From the NCBI RefSeq assembly GCF_015627105.1, contig NZ_VTDM01000002.1:1-64000 (forward strand): a stretch of 64,000 nt of DNA. Reading direction: 5' to 3'. Source of the DNA: Acinetobacter baretiae. GTDB taxonomy: Bacteria; Pseudomonadota; Gammaproteobacteria; Pseudomonadales; Moraxellaceae. A program made the position numbers and the translations under genes. The notes beneath the pieces were generated by a model that saw only the letters and a program-made list of their open reading frames with translations, was not told where the DNA came from and searched no databases. This document shows, piece by piece, positions 39,629 to 49,152 of the stretch; the first letter of the stretch is position 1; every line of letters begins with the position of its first letter.

Positions 39629-40023
39629 CGTTACACATCCTATGTTATTTGTTGATTTGTATAGCATACTATTTATTTTGTTACACTTGTAAACTATTTT
39701 GTTAAGCAATTGATTTCAAACAATTTAAATTTTCATTAAAACTCAAATCTATATTTTTTCAATCAACAACCCAATGAAACATTATAACTCATTGTTTTTA
39801 CTTATCAAATATATAATAACAACGATAAAAACAAATAAAGTATTTACTCTATTTCACTGAGATATGCTAATATCATGCTCAATTTATAGGTCTAGCAAAA
39901 ATTTTTTGTGATCAACTAATACATAATTAATGCTTCAAACCAACTCGAAGTAGACTTATGTTAGAGCCCATGAAATATGCGACCACAATATGATTATATG
40001 ACAAATATTTAGGTTAACCTGCT
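39629..40023. other. Divergent promoter region, oprB and AraC regulator
   Basis: 395 A/T-rich bases between divergent genes. It holds a strong promoter for oprB (39781-39808) and, presumably, that of the AraC gene nearer 39840-40000. No reading frame or repeat is supported. Confidence 0.45.
39781..39808 (-). promoter_or_regulatory. Strong sigma-70 promoter for oprB
   Basis: On the minus strand TTGATA and TATAAT are 16 bases apart, close to consensus. Transcription should start near 39775, leaving a leader of about 145 bases before the proposed TTG start of oprB. Confidence 0.6.
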
Positions 40024-41064
40024 GTGATAATGAGAGCACTTGAAGAACTGAACGTAAGCCGTGACACCATCAGCATTTATTTTGTAAATGCTGCACTCAA
40101 AGGTGTAAAAAAACTCGGAATGGATGCAGAAGCACTGCTATCACATGTCGGGATTGAAGCTGAGCTCCTTAAACAGCCTAAAGCCCGTATTTCTCCCGAG
40201 CAGTATACTCGATTTGTTAAAATGTTATGGATGGTCACCCAAGACGAACATGCAGGGTTCTCACCACAGCCCCGTAAACTCGGTACATTTGCCATTATGT
40301 GCCAACTGATTATTCACTCTAAAACCTTAGGTGAGGCACTAGAATTATCAAGCCAATTTTATCGTTTATTTGGTGATGATTGGTTTATCTCTGTCGAAAA
40401 AGATAAGCACGAAGCACGTTTTGTACCTACTATTCCTCAAAGCGATGATCCTGATCATTATATGACAGAAAGCATGCTCATGATTTGGCATGGTTTAGCT
40501 TGTTGGCTTATCGACCGCCGTATTCCACTCGAACGTGTTCATTTTAACTATTCACGCCCTGAACAAGCAGATGAATATGATGCTCTCTTTTTTGCCCCTG
40601 TCATTCAATTTGATATGCCAAGAACAGAAATTACGTTTGCTAGAGATTATTTAGATTTACCCATTCGCCAAAATATTGACACACTAGAAGAATTTTTAAA
40701 AGTTGGCCCAACTCAACTTTTGGTTAAATTTAAAAACACCAACTCACTGACCTCTCGTATTCGAGATGTGCTCAAAAGTCATATTGGTGAAGAAATGCCA
40801 ACACTTAATGATGTGGCATCTATGCTGTATTTATCACCACAAACATTACGTCGTCGTTTGGCAGCAGAAGGACGCAGTTATCAAGGTGTAAAAGATGCTT
40901 TACGGCGTGATGCTGCCATTCATTTACTCTTACAACCTAAACTCACTTTAGAAGATGTTGCACAACAAGTTGGCTTTAGTGAAACCAGTACATTTCACCG
41001 TGCTTTTAAAAAATGGACGGGCGTTACTCCGGGACTCTACCGCCAATTACACGGTTCTATTTAA
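40024..41064 (+). CDS. AraC-family transcriptional regulator
   Basis: DNA-binding regulator of 346 residues. The N-terminal 200 residues match the AraC-type ligand-binding domain of the OruR/ArgR-like group (LLSHVGIEAELLKQPKARISPEQYTRF). The C-terminal pair of helix-turn-helix motifs is clear: PTLNDVASMLYLSPQTLRRRL and TLEDVAQQVGFSETSTFHRAFKKWTGVTP. Start GTG 40024 or ATG 40030; neither is decided. It is divergent from oprB, so it may control oprB and gcd, but this family more often regulates lipid or amino-acid genes; the ligand is unknown. Confidence 0.88.
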   Translation: MIMRALEELNVSRDTISIYFVNAALKGVKKLGMDAEALLSHVGIEAELLKQPKARISPEQYTRFVKMLWMVTQDEHAGFSPQPRKLGTFAIMCQLIIHSKTLGEALELSSQFYRLFGDDWFISVEKDKHEARFVPTIPQSDDPDHYMTESMLMIWHGLACWLIDRRIPLERVHFNYSRPEQADEYDALFFAPVIQFDMPRTEITFARDYLDLPIRQNIDTLEEFLKVGPTQLLVKFKNTNSLTSRIRDVLKSHIGEEMPTLNDVASMLYLSPQTLRRRLAAEGRSYQGVKDALRRDAAIHLLLQPKLTLEDVAQQVGFSETSTFHRAFKKWTGVTPGLYRQLHGSI

Positions 41065-41065
41065 C

Positions 41066-41096
41066 AATTGCCCAGTTCATATACTGGGCAATTTTT
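41066..41096. terminator. Terminator between AraC regulator and methyltransferase
   Basis: AATTGCCCAGT and ACTGGGCAATT flank a six-base loop and are followed by a T-run on the plus strand. It begins right after the AraC stop codon and lies 3 bases from the convergent methyltransferase stop. Confidence 0.85.
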
Positions 41097-41098
41097 TA

Positions 41099-42313
41099 CT
41101 AACAACGACAACCCTGTTGACTTTGATCGACCATTTCATCTGCTAATAACTGTTCTAAACTGTGTGTTTGTATGCCATACATTTCTTTTAGGCTTTGAAT
41201 CTGTTTCATGATCTTCTCATCAGGTTGTTCACCCTGTTTTTTCTTAACAGCTAAAATCATTTTGTTTTTATTGGTATGACTTAATGCCACAAATTCAAAC
41301 ACTTTCGTTTCATATCCATATGCATTTAATAACAATGCTCTCATGGTATCTGTCAACATTTCTGCTTGCTGTCCTGCATGTACGCCATACTGTAACATCG
41401 GCTGTAATACATCTGGGCTTGATAATTGCGGTCTCAGCTCTTTATGGCAACAAGGTGCACATAAAATTAAGGATGCATTTAAACGTATACCACAGTGTAT
41501 TGCAAAGTCTGTAGCTATATCACATGCATGCAATGCCACCATCACATCAAGACGTTTAGGCTGATAGGTTCGCACATCCCCTTCAAAAAAATCTAACCGC
41601 TGAAAATTATTTTTTTTGGCCACACTCTCACAAAACTGTACTAAATTTTCTCTAAGCTCGACCCCTGTCACATCGGGCGTCCAACCATTTTTCTGTAAAT
41701 AATCATGCATTGCAAAAGTGAGATATCCCTTCCCCGAACCAAAATCAACAATATGCACCTCGTCTTTCAGTGACTTTTGCTCAGTCAGTGCTTGAGAAAA
41801 TATTTCTATAAACTTGTTAATTTGTTTCCATTTTTTTGCCATTGTAGGTACCAATACACCTGCATGGTCCGTAATACCTAAATGATGTAAATAAGGTGAT
41901 GTTTGCTCTATAGGACGTTGTTTTTCACGATTATGCTGTACTGTTGGTATTTTTTGTTGTGTGAGCTGTTGAGTGGTTATTAAATCTCTTTTCTTACCTC
42001 GTTTAAATTGTACCTGCTGTTTGATCTCCCATAAATTGGCTTGCTTAACATGTAAAAATAAATCTTCGAAAACACGTATAGCTTGTTCTATCGTATAATT
42101 TTTGGTGATATCTTGAGTTTTGTAGTGATATAACACCGAGATTTTTTGTTGTTGCAACTGTACTACTCGAAAAGTAATTTTCTCTAAATCAGTATCTGCA
42201 CCTGTATATTGACTCAATACTAAACGATCAAACTGTCCATTTTCTAAACACTCACGCCATAATGCCATAAATAAAATGGCCTGTTCAGAAAGTAATGTAC
42301 CTGTAGACATCAT
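41099..42313 (-). CDS. Class I SAM-dependent methyltransferase (Methyltransf_32 type)
   Basis: Protein of 404 residues. The C-terminal two thirds is a Rossmann methyltransferase with motif I VDFGSGKGYLTFAMHDYL, motif II VTGVELRENLV and a post-motif VALHACDIATDFAI, matching the family that includes METTL25-like proteins. The N-terminal 120 residues are of a separate, unrecognised type with basic patches. ICAPCCHKEL and the terminal GCRC are cysteine-rich and may bind metal. The substrate may be RNA or protein. Ribosome site AAGGA precedes ATG 42313. Confidence 0.8.
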   Translation of the reverse strand: MMSTGTLLSEQAILFMALWRECLENGQFDRLVLSQYTGADTDLEKITFRVVQLQQQKISVLYHYKTQDITKNYTIEQAIRVFEDLFLHVKQANLWEIKQQVQFKRGKKRDLITTQQLTQQKIPTVQHNREKQRPIEQTSPYLHHLGITDHAGVLVPTMAKKWKQINKFIEIFSQALTEQKSLKDEVHIVDFGSGKGYLTFAMHDYLQKNGWTPDVTGVELRENLVQFCESVAKKNNFQRLDFFEGDVRTYQPKRLDVMVALHACDIATDFAIHCGIRLNASLILCAPCCHKELRPQLSSPDVLQPMLQYGVHAGQQAEMLTDTMRALLLNAYGYETKVFEFVALSHTNKNKMILAVKKKQGEQPDEKIMKQIQSLKEMYGIQTHSLEQLLADEMVDQSQQGCRC

Positions 42314-42411
42314 GTGATCCTTAAAATAATGACAATTTCACTGTAAAGTGGTTTACTTTTCAACGAAATTTGAATTAATATACAAATGTATTTTTTAATA
42401 AAGCGTGGATA

Positions 42412-43056
42412 ATGAACCATATCGCAACCGTAGATTATGATTCAACAGAAGAAAGACTAAATGTACTCACTCATGGTATAGGTGCTGTAATCGCGTGTAT
42501 TGCAAGCGCAATTTTACTGTATCAGCAACGTGAACTTGCAACAGGGTCGTGGCTCAGTTTATGGGTGTATTGCTTTGGTTTAATCTTCGTACTGAGTAGC
42601 TCGACGTTGTACCATTGGTCAAAAACTCCAAAACAACGACGTGTATACAAGAAACTTGATCATACCGCCATTTATTACTTGATTGCAGGAACATATACAC
42701 CGCTCCTTTATATCAACATTCCCACCACTAAAGCACATTATATCTTGATTAGTCTGTGGGTGATTACAGCGATTGGGACTATTTTTAAAATTTTTTTCGC
42801 ACATCGTTTTGGAAAAGTATCTTTAATTGCATATGTGAGCATGGGATGGTTTGCGATTTTAATGTTTAACGATATGCAAACTTACTTGAAACCTGAATGT
42901 CTTCAACTCTTAGTAATTGGTGGCATTGCCTACACTGTAGGTGCCATATTTTATGCGCTCAAACGTGTAAGATTCACACATGCGATTTGGCACGTTTTTG
43001 TACTGATTGGTGCAGGAGCCCACTTTTTAGCCATTGCTCAATATGGCATTACATAA
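42412..43056 (+). CDS. Hemolysin III family (PAQR) membrane protein
   Basis: Seven-span membrane protein (214 residues) of the PAQR/hemolysin III family. It has the conserved ERLNVLTHGIGA at the start, SSSTLYHW in span 2/3, and KLDHTAIYYLIAGTYTP, with serine, aspartate and histidine residues that form a zinc site in PAQR proteins; HAIWHVFVLIGAGAHF supplies the last histidines. Often named YqfA. Despite the name, haemolysis is not expected; hydrolase activity on lipid amides is inferred from relatives. It shares a terminator with yggT. Confidence 0.88.
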   Translation: MNHIATVDYDSTEERLNVLTHGIGAVIACIASAILLYQQRELATGSWLSLWVYCFGLIFVLSSSTLYHWSKTPKQRRVYKKLDHTAIYYLIAGTYTPLLYINIPTTKAHYILISLWVITAIGTIFKIFFAHRFGKVSLIAYVSMGWFAILMFNDMQTYLKPECLQLLVIGGIAYTVGAIFYALKRVRFTHAIWHVFVLIGAGAHFLAIAQYGIT

Positions 43057-43059
43057 GCT

Positions 43060-43096
43060 AAAAAATAAGGGCATATGATATGCCCTTATTTTTTTA
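43060..43096. terminator. Terminator shared by hemolysin III and yggT
   Basis: AAAAATAAGGGCATAT and its complement ATATGCCCTTATTTTT flank a single base, then T. It begins just after the plus-strand stop and overlaps the last codon of yggT on the minus strand. Confidence 0.85.
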
Positions 43097-43693
43097 AAAT
43101 GTTGCTAATAATGAAAGAGAAATTTGCCGCATGATTATTTCAATTAAATGTAATGCTAAAAAAGCAACGATTGGAGATAAATCAATCATTCCCATATTGG
43201 GTAGAATTTTGCGAAATGGTGCCAATAAAGGTTCTGCCAACTCTTGAATCACTTCAATATATGGAGAACGAGATTGTGTAAACATCACGACCCAACTTAA
43301 AATAATTGTTGCAAAAATTAAGTAGCGACAAAACAAAATTACACTTTCTGTTACAGCCATAAACGTACCAAGCAACAGCCCAATCGCACTGCTGGCTAAA
43401 TCGACGTATTTTTGGTCAAAAATTTCTATCCCTTTGCCAAAAGTACTATATCCCCATACTTTAAACAAAAAGAGTATAAGCAGTAATACTATAGCAGCGA
43501 CATTAATGCGACCTTTTGCTAACGTAGGAAAAATTCGACTAAATATATCTACAAAGCGGGTTGATTTTAACGTGGCTAAAACAACAGGATTATATGGACT
43601 CACCATAGCCAGTTGCGTTAGAAACCTAAAAAACACCAACAAAATTGCAGCATTGACAATCACACTAAAAATTAGCGCACTACCTGCACCCAT
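43094..43693 (-). CDS. yggT: YggT family membrane protein
   Basis: Integral membrane protein (199 residues) with two YGGT repeats, each with two spans (residues about 5-30 and 55-75, then 100-130 and 165-190). The signature motif appears as SWVVMFTQSRSPYIEVIQEL and DLSPIVAFLALHLI. It follows proC, the standard gammaproteobacterial arrangement. The ATG at 43693, with GAGG upstream, is chosen over an overlap into proC at 43729. Role probably in envelope or ion homeostasis; not well defined. Confidence 0.88.
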   Translation of the reverse strand: MGAGSALIFSVIVNAAILLVFFRFLTQLAMVSPYNPVVLATLKSTRFVDIFSRIFPTLAKGRINVAAIVLLLILFLFKVWGYSTFGKGIEIFDQKYVDLASSAIGLLLGTFMAVTESVILFCRYLIFATIILSWVVMFTQSRSPYIEVIQELAEPLLAPFRKILPNMGMIDLSPIVAFLALHLIEIIMRQISLSLLATF

Positions 43694-43703
43694 ATAACTA
43701 CCT

Positions 43704-44543
43704 CTAATTCGATGATTTGGTACGATCACTGAGTTCTTGTACTTGCATTTGGCTACTTTTTTGTGCTGCAGCTAACGCCGTTTGAATACCTTGTGATACC
43801 GACAATCGGTCAAAGACCTCTAAAGCTGCTCGAGTTTCATCTTGAGCAGAAATTAAATTTTTACGTAAATCTGTAGGTGATAAGCCACTACTAATGGCCA
43901 TTTGTGCCGCACCTAAAGCTGTTTGCAATGTTAATGCAGTTGCTGATTTTTCATCTAGCCCTAAATTTCTTCCTGCACGAATCATACTTTCCATCAAATA
44001 AAAAAAGTATGCTGACCCAGAACCAGACACTGCAGAGACTGCATTTAAATCAGACTCTTGAGCAACCCATACCACCAAACCTGTGCTCGATACGACTTGC
44101 GTGGCCAAAGTACGATCGGCCTCCGAAATAAATGTATGTGCATACATGCCGTGTGCACCTGTTTGAATCTGTGCTGGTAAATTACTTATCACACGAATAA
44201 TTCGATCATTTTTTAGCAATTTTGCTAACGTATCAAGATTTGTACAACGTTGTAACGACAAAATTAACTTATTGTTCAATTGATCAGCTAAAGTTGGTAA
44301 AACTTGGCAAAGCACGTCCCACTCTAATCCAAGAACGATAATATCAACATCTTGCACAGCATCGGTATAATCCATACTGACAACAACATGCTTTTCTTGT
44401 AATCGCTCATGTACATGCAATTCTGTATCAGCAACTTTAATTTGTTCTGGATTGAAACCTCGTGATAATAGCCCACCAATCAGTGCTTGTGCTAGACCAC
44501 CACCTCCCAAAAAACCTACTTTGCAACCTAAAGTCATACTCAT
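43704..44543 (-). CDS. proC: Pyrroline-5-carboxylate reductase
   Basis: Last step of proline synthesis: reduction of pyrroline-5-carboxylate with NAD(P)H. Rossmann motif VGFLGGGGLAQALIGGL near the start, then AVSGSGSAYFFYLMESM, the substrate-binding loop, and the closing LISAQDETRAALEVF segment (family form: S-P-G-G-T-T). The latter is altered here to S-A-Q-D-E-T, so the typical proline-site glycines are missing; activity is still likely but worth checking. Start at the ATG at 44543 (279 residues); the frame is open to 44636 over tilS. yggT follows by 10 bases. Confidence 0.85.
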   Translation of the reverse strand: MSMTLGCKVGFLGGGGLAQALIGGLLSRGFNPEQIKVADTELHVHERLQEKHVVVSMDYTDAVQDVDIIVLGLEWDVLCQVLPTLADQLNNKLILSLQRCTNLDTLAKLLKNDRIIRVISNLPAQIQTGAHGMYAHTFISEADRTLATQVVSSTGLVVWVAQESDLNAVSAVSGSGSAYFFYLMESMIRAGRNLGLDEKSATALTLQTALGAAQMAISSGLSPTDLRKNLISAQDETRAALEVFDRLSVSQGIQTALAAAQKSSQMQVQELSDRTKSSN

Positions 44544-44565
44544 ATCTTTTCGCCTGACACTCAAT

Positions 44566-45921
44566 TTATTGTTGCACCAATACGGGTAACCAACCATTGG
44601 GCTCGCAAAATTTAGAGTTCGCAAGCCAAAACCCATGTGGGGTAAAGACGCCTAGAATAACATCATCTGATTGCAAAATTTGTACTCTGTGACGCAACCA
44701 AGGAAAAATTTCAGCCTGTTGAATAGCTTTTTTGAGTGGCCAGTGCCCTACTCGACCATATAAGTGTATTTTTTCCCCACCCACTCTTTGATGAAGTACC
44801 AGTTCTTGAGACAATAAGTGCCATGACAACCCCATTTTTGAGCTACTTTGTACTTCAAACATCCCACTGATGAGTTGAAATGGTACATTTTTAGCACATT
44901 GCATGGTTGTTTTCATTTCAATGCGATCATATTTTTTAGCCAAATATTCTGACGAAGACAATTGATACACATACTGACCAAACCGTACATACCAAAAAGG
45001 CTTACAAAATAAGGCCGCTTTTGCATCTATTCTCGCTTGAATGACCTCTTGTTGTAATCGCTGTACAAGTGCATAACTTGGGCGATACAATTGATCGGCT
45101 TTCAACCAAGATGAAAGCATTTGACGTTGTCGTGCAGCAGACAGTAACTGATATTTTTTTAAATCTAATCTATTGGCAATGACACATGCTTGTAAATCAA
45201 TCGCAAGAATATCACTTAATATATCTTCTGCATCTTGCATCAACACTGTCGTTCTAGACACAGCGGATTGCATTTGTGGAAAACGCGACACTAACACAGG
45301 CCACAGTACAGATCTTGCCCATGCACGATCATAATATACGTTTAGATTTGTTGGGTCATTTATGTAAGGAAGATTGAGAGTCTTAACCCATTGACTGATT
45401 TTCTCACGAGATAAATCTAAAAGTGGGCGCCATATTGTTAAATTTTGACGCCAGTCAATAGGCTTCATGGCAGCCAAACCAGAAACGCCTGCACCAGAAA
45501 ATAAATTCAGTAAGAGCGTTTCTGCTTGATCTTGTTCATGATGTGCAAGTACCAATATTTCATTGGCTTGAATACATTGCTGAAATGCCTCATAACGTGC
45601 ATGACGTGCTTCAGCTTCAAGGTTTCCTTGCTGTACTGTGACACGCACACACACACACTCAATATCTCGTTGCGTACAATATTCATTGACTTGCTCTCCC
45701 CACAAAGCACTTTGGCTTTGTAATTGATGATCTACATAAATCACACGAATACGATGAGGGAAAAGACAATAAAATAGGTGAAGTAACAGCATAGAATCCA
45801 TGCCGCCACTACACCCAATTAAAAAATGCTTTTGCGTAAAGACACTTTCTTCAACAGCTAAGATACCAGCCCTGGATTCTCGCTGCCAAACTTCATTAAA
45901 CGTTGATAACGTGCTTCGCAT
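44566..45921 (-). CDS. tilS: tRNA(Ile)-lysidine synthase
   Basis: Essential enzyme that converts cytidine 34 of the CAU-anticodon tRNA-Ile to lysidine. PP-loop SGGMDS at residues 38-43; then [19 protein letters not shown], typical of the N-type ATPase, and a C-terminal lid domain (about 350-450). Length 451 matches E. coli (432). The ATG at 45921 is the only start before the P-loop, so the gene overlaps the end of accA by 64 bases in another frame. A run of CA dinucleotides lies at 45646-45658. Confidence 0.92.
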   Translation of the reverse strand: MRSTLSTFNEVWQRESRAGILAVEESVFTQKHFLIGCSGGMDSMLLLHLFYCLFPHRIRVIYVDHQLQSQSALWGEQVNEYCTQRDIECVCVRVTVQQGNLEAEARHARYEAFQQCIQANEILVLAHHEQDQAETLLLNLFSGAGVSGLAAMKPIDWRQNLTIWRPLLDLSREKISQWVKTLNLPYINDPTNLNVYYDRAWARSVLWPVLVSRFPQMQSAVSRTTVLMQDAEDILSDILAIDLQACVIANRLDLKKYQLLSAARQRQMLSSWLKADQLYRPSYALVQRLQQEVIQARIDAKAALFCKPFWYVRFGQYVYQLSSSEYLAKKYDRIEMKTTMQCAKNVPFQLISGMFEVQSSSKMGLSWHLLSQELVLHQRVGGEKIHLYGRVGHWPLKKAIQQAEIFPWLRHRVQILQSDDVILGVFTPHGFWLANSKFCEPNGWLPVLVQQ

Positions 45922-46682
45922 CGTTCATCTGCATCCATCGTTTGTAATTCGGCCAAACTCTGTTGAATCACACTGCGTAGTCGCTCCATCACCACGTCAG
46001 CATGTAAATGTGCACCTTCGCCTTCATCAACGATATGCTCAACAATACCCATTTTTTTCAGTTTTTCTGCTGTTAGTGCTAAAGCTTCACTGGCCTGCTC
46101 TGCTTTATCTGCTGTTTTCCATAGGATAGACGCACAACCCTCAGGTGAAATCACAGAATAAATACTATGTGATAACATGATCACACGGTCAGCCACACCA
46201 ATTCCTAATGCACCTCCAGAGCCACCTTCACCTAACACTGTTGCAATAACAGGAACTTTTAAGCGTGAAAGTTGTGCCAAACTGGTTGCAATTGCTTCGG
46301 CTTGACCACGTTCTTCTGCACCTACCCCAGGGTAAGCGCCCATCGTATCGATAAATGTAAGTACAGGTAAGTTAAAGCGTTCGGCCAAATCAAGTAAGCG
46401 TTGAGATTTACGATACCCTTCAGGATTACACATTCCAAAGTTATACTTTAAACGTTCGCGAGTTGAACGTCCACGATGTTGGCCGACCACCATTACAGGT
46501 TGCCCTTCAAAACGTGCAAGTCCACCCACCATTGCGCCATCATCACCAAACAACCGATCGCCGTGTAAGACATCAAAGTCATCAAAGAGCACATTGGCAT
46601 AGTCCAAAAACTGTGGACGTTCAACATGGCGGGCAATTTGTACCGTTTTCCATGCTTTCATTTGTGCTGATTTATTTTTCAT
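45858..46682 (-). CDS. accA: Acetyl-CoA carboxylase carboxyltransferase subunit alpha
   Basis: Alpha subunit of the carboxyltransferase that forms malonyl-CoA for fatty-acid synthesis. The crotonase-fold core is clear, with [38 protein letters not shown] and [17 protein letters not shown]. At 274 residues it is about 45 shorter than E. coli AccA (319): the N-terminal helical segment is missing and the protein starts near the [12 protein letters not shown] stretch. The short form is, as far as I recall, usual for Acinetobacter. Its 3' end overlaps tilS by 64 bases; the two are probably co-transcribed. Confidence 0.93.
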   Translation of the reverse strand: MKNKSAQMKAWKTVQIARHVERPQFLDYANVLFDDFDVLHGDRLFGDDGAMVGGLARFEGQPVMVVGQHRGRSTRERLKYNFGMCNPEGYRKSQRLLDLAERFNLPVLTFIDTMGAYPGVGAEERGQAEAIATSLAQLSRLKVPVIATVLGEGGSGGALGIGVADRVIMLSHSIYSVISPEGCASILWKTADKAEQASEALALTAEKLKKMGIVEHIVDEGEGAHLHADVVMERLRSVIQQSLAELQTMDADERCEARYQRLMKFGSENPGLVS

Positions 46683-46716
46683 AGGTCGAATATTATCCTT
46701 AAATTAACTTATTGCG

Positions 46717-48237
46717 TTAATCAATAAATTTTTCCGACTGAATGATCAAATCAATGTTCCAATGCTTAAATTGCGCTTGCTCATCATGCAAATCAGCAAT
46801 CAATAATGGCCATTGTTTCGCATCACCAGAAACAGTTAAGTGCCATTGTTGCTCATTCGCAACTGTTAATTCAATGGCAGGAAGCATCTGATCACTTCTG
46901 CTATGGTTTAATAAAACAGCTAAGCGAAGAAGTAAACATAAATACACCAAAGCAGGTGTTGCAACTTTTAAGATCTCATTTTTTAAATCTGCTTTAATTT
47001 TTCTACGATGATGTGCCACCAAATGCGATAAACAATTTTGATCAATCTGAGAAAATCCAGGAATATCTGAATGTTCTAACACATACGCACCATGACGATG
47101 ATAACCACCATGACTAATGGCTAAACCAATTTCATGTAAATAAGCTGCTCGACGTAGTAAATCACTGTCTTCATTGGTTAATTTTAAAGATTCAGCCACG
47201 TCATCGAATAATTTTTGTGCTGTTTTAACGACACGCTCTGCTTGTTTAACATCTATTCCATAACGCCCAACGAGTGCTTGAACACTACGGTCACGAATAT
47301 CTTCATGTTTAAATCGCCCGAGCAAATCATACATTACACCTTCTCTTAATGCCCCGTCTGAATACATCATCCGATCAATATCCATTACATTAAAAATGGC
47401 ATAAAGAATGGCAAATCCTGCTGGCAAAACTGCTCGTCTATCGTCTTTTAAACCGTCAAAATCTAGCTCAGAAATATGTTTATATTTCAGCAACTTTTCT
47501 TTAAGCTTTTCGACCCCTGCTCGGGTAATGGTTTGTTGCTCATCGCTCCACCCCATATTAATAATTATTTGGCGACATGCTTTAATCGTACCGCTTGAGC
47601 CAACAACTGTTTCCCAACCCTCTTCTTTATATGCATTTGCAATGACTAATAATTCTTTGGTTGCCGCAGATACTGCTTTATTAAAGTTTTTGGCACTAAT
47701 TTCGCCATCTGTGAAGAATTTATTGGTAAATGCAACACAGCCCATTTGCAGTGATTCGGTATAAATAGGCTCAAATTGTTCACCAATAATAAACTCTGTC
47801 GACCCCCCACCAATATCAACCACCAAACGGCGACCACCATTGGCCATGGTGTGAGAAACACCTAAATAAATAAGACGTGCCTCTTCTCGACCAGCAATAA
47901 TTTCAATCGGTTTTGGTAAAATTTCTGCGGCTTTATCAATAAATTCTTGACCATTTTTTGCTTGACGTAATGCATTGGTTGCAACAATACGTAGACGACT
48001 GGCCTGTACAGAACTTAAACGACCAACAAAACGAGATAAACATGCAAGCCCTCGTTGCTGTGCAACTTCTGTTAAATTATTATTATCATCTAAACCTGCG
48101 GCAAGTTGAACTTTTTCTGACATGGATACTACTTTTTTTACTTCACCATGATCTAAGCGGGCAATCGCTAAATGAAAGCTATTAGAGCCCATGTCAATTG
48201 CGGCAAGTAATTCTTCATCGATTAAAAAGTCAGACAT
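46717..48237 (-). CDS. ppx: Exopolyphosphatase (Ppx/GppA family)
   Basis: Removes terminal phosphates from polyphosphate; also may hydrolyse pppGpp. The N-terminal ASKHA fold contains AAIDMGSNSFHLAIAR and VDIGGGSTEFIIG (phosphate binding). The C-terminal HD-like domain has LHEIGLAISHGGYHRHGAYVL. Length 506 fits E. coli Ppx (513) more than GppA (494). The polyphosphate kinase gene is not in the window. It stands alone, divergent from trxA with a 266-base gap. Confidence 0.92.
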   Translation of the reverse strand: MSDFLIDEELLAAIDMGSNSFHLAIARLDHGEVKKVVSMSEKVQLAAGLDDNNNLTEVAQQRGLACLSRFVGRLSSVQASRLRIVATNALRQAKNGQEFIDKAAEILPKPIEIIAGREEARLIYLGVSHTMANGGRRLVVDIGGGSTEFIIGEQFEPIYTESLQMGCVAFTNKFFTDGEISAKNFNKAVSAATKELLVIANAYKEEGWETVVGSSGTIKACRQIIINMGWSDEQQTITRAGVEKLKEKLLKYKHISELDFDGLKDDRRAVLPAGFAILYAIFNVMDIDRMMYSDGALREGVMYDLLGRFKHEDIRDRSVQALVGRYGIDVKQAERVVKTAQKLFDDVAESLKLTNEDSDLLRRAAYLHEIGLAISHGGYHRHGAYVLEHSDIPGFSQIDQNCLSHLVAHHRRKIKADLKNEILKVATPALVYLCLLLRLAVLLNHSRSDQMLPAIELTVANEQQWHLTVSGDAKQWPLLIADLHDEQAQFKHWNIDLIIQSEKFID

Positions 48238-48503
48238 TGTGCAAAGCGCTCAAAATTAAATTTTCCTTAGAGTAATTCACATACCTTGAATTGAAAAGTG
48301 CTTTAGTTACAATGAACCGAAGTTTTTTCAATTTTCAACCGATTGTTGAATACAATGATACATATCGTAAACCTCTATTAGACAAATCCTTCACAGACAA
48401 TTAAATTAAATTCACTTTACTATAATTCTTAAATCATTTGCCCTACCGTGTAGAGTTTAGCTAGACTAGCGCAAAAGATACCATTCTCATTTGGAGCAAA
48501 CGC

Positions 48504-48827
48504 ATGTCAAACATTGTTAATACAACTGATTCTCAATTTCAATCAGATGTACTTGAGTCGCAAACCCCTGTGCTTGTAGACTTCTGGGCGGGTTGGTGTG
48601 GTCCATGTAAAGCAATTGCACCTGTTTTAGAAGATCTTTCTCGCGAGTACGACGGTAAAGTAAAAATCGTTAAAGTAAATGTTACCTCGTGCGAAGAAAC
48701 AGCTGTTAACTACAATATTCGTAATATTCCTGCTCTTTTACTGTTTAAAAATGGTGAAGTCGTTGCACAACAAGTTGGAGCATCTCCTCGCTCGAAACTT
48801 GTTTCATTTATTGACGAAAACATTTAA
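48504..48827 (+). CDS. trxA: Thioredoxin 1
   Basis: General disulfide reductase of 107 residues. The active site WCGPC lies in VDFWAGWCGPCKAIAP; the cis-proline is in IPALLLF. Electron donor for CysH and ribonucleotide reductase. It precedes rho, the same order as in many proteobacteria. A TATAAT at 48421-48426 and ribosome site GGAGC support local transcription. A strong hairpin follows (48851-48881). Confidence 0.96.
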   Translation: MSNIVNTTDSQFQSDVLESQTPVLVDFWAGWCGPCKAIAPVLEDLSREYDGKVKIVKVNVTSCEETAVNYNIRNIPALLLFKNGEVVAQQVGASPRSKLVSFIDENI

Positions 48828-49152
48828 TTTTTAATATTTCCGATCTAATCGTAAAATACGCTATAAATTAGCGTATTTTACCTACAATAAAATTGACAAT
48901 TTCTCACACGTCACTTATATTTCAAGTCTAAGAAAAGCCAAGCACCACAGCCTGCTTTTTTTTAACAAGATACAACATACAAAATCGCCGTTCGGCACAG
49001 CAATTGAACTGTTTATTTCCACTTTCAAATAAACATACATCTGAGTTTATATTGTATAACAGACAGAAGCTTATCAATGCTTGCTGTATTCGACCGATTT
49101 TATACTTTTCTTCTTTTTGACCTTCAATGTTCTCATCTATACTGAACCACCT
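48828..49152. other. trxA-rho intergenic region (rho leader)
   Basis: 325 bases. It starts with the trxA terminator (48851-48881). The rest should hold the promoter and leader of rho, which in other bacteria is autoregulated by Rho-dependent attenuation; a C-rich, G-poor rut-like pattern is not clear here. A frame open upstream of rho from 49081 is discarded since Rho's N-terminus starts at 49153. Confidence 0.45.
48851..48884 (+). terminator. trxA terminator hairpin
   Basis: GTAAAATACGCTA (48851-48863) and TAGCGTATTTTAC (48869-48881) form a 13-base-pair stem with a five-base loop. The T-rich right arm is typical of an intrinsic terminator. Confidence 0.75.

Noticed and set aside
45646..45658. 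CA dinucleotide run in tilS, considered as phase variation
   Set aside because: Only six and a half units, in an essential gene where frameshift would be lethal.
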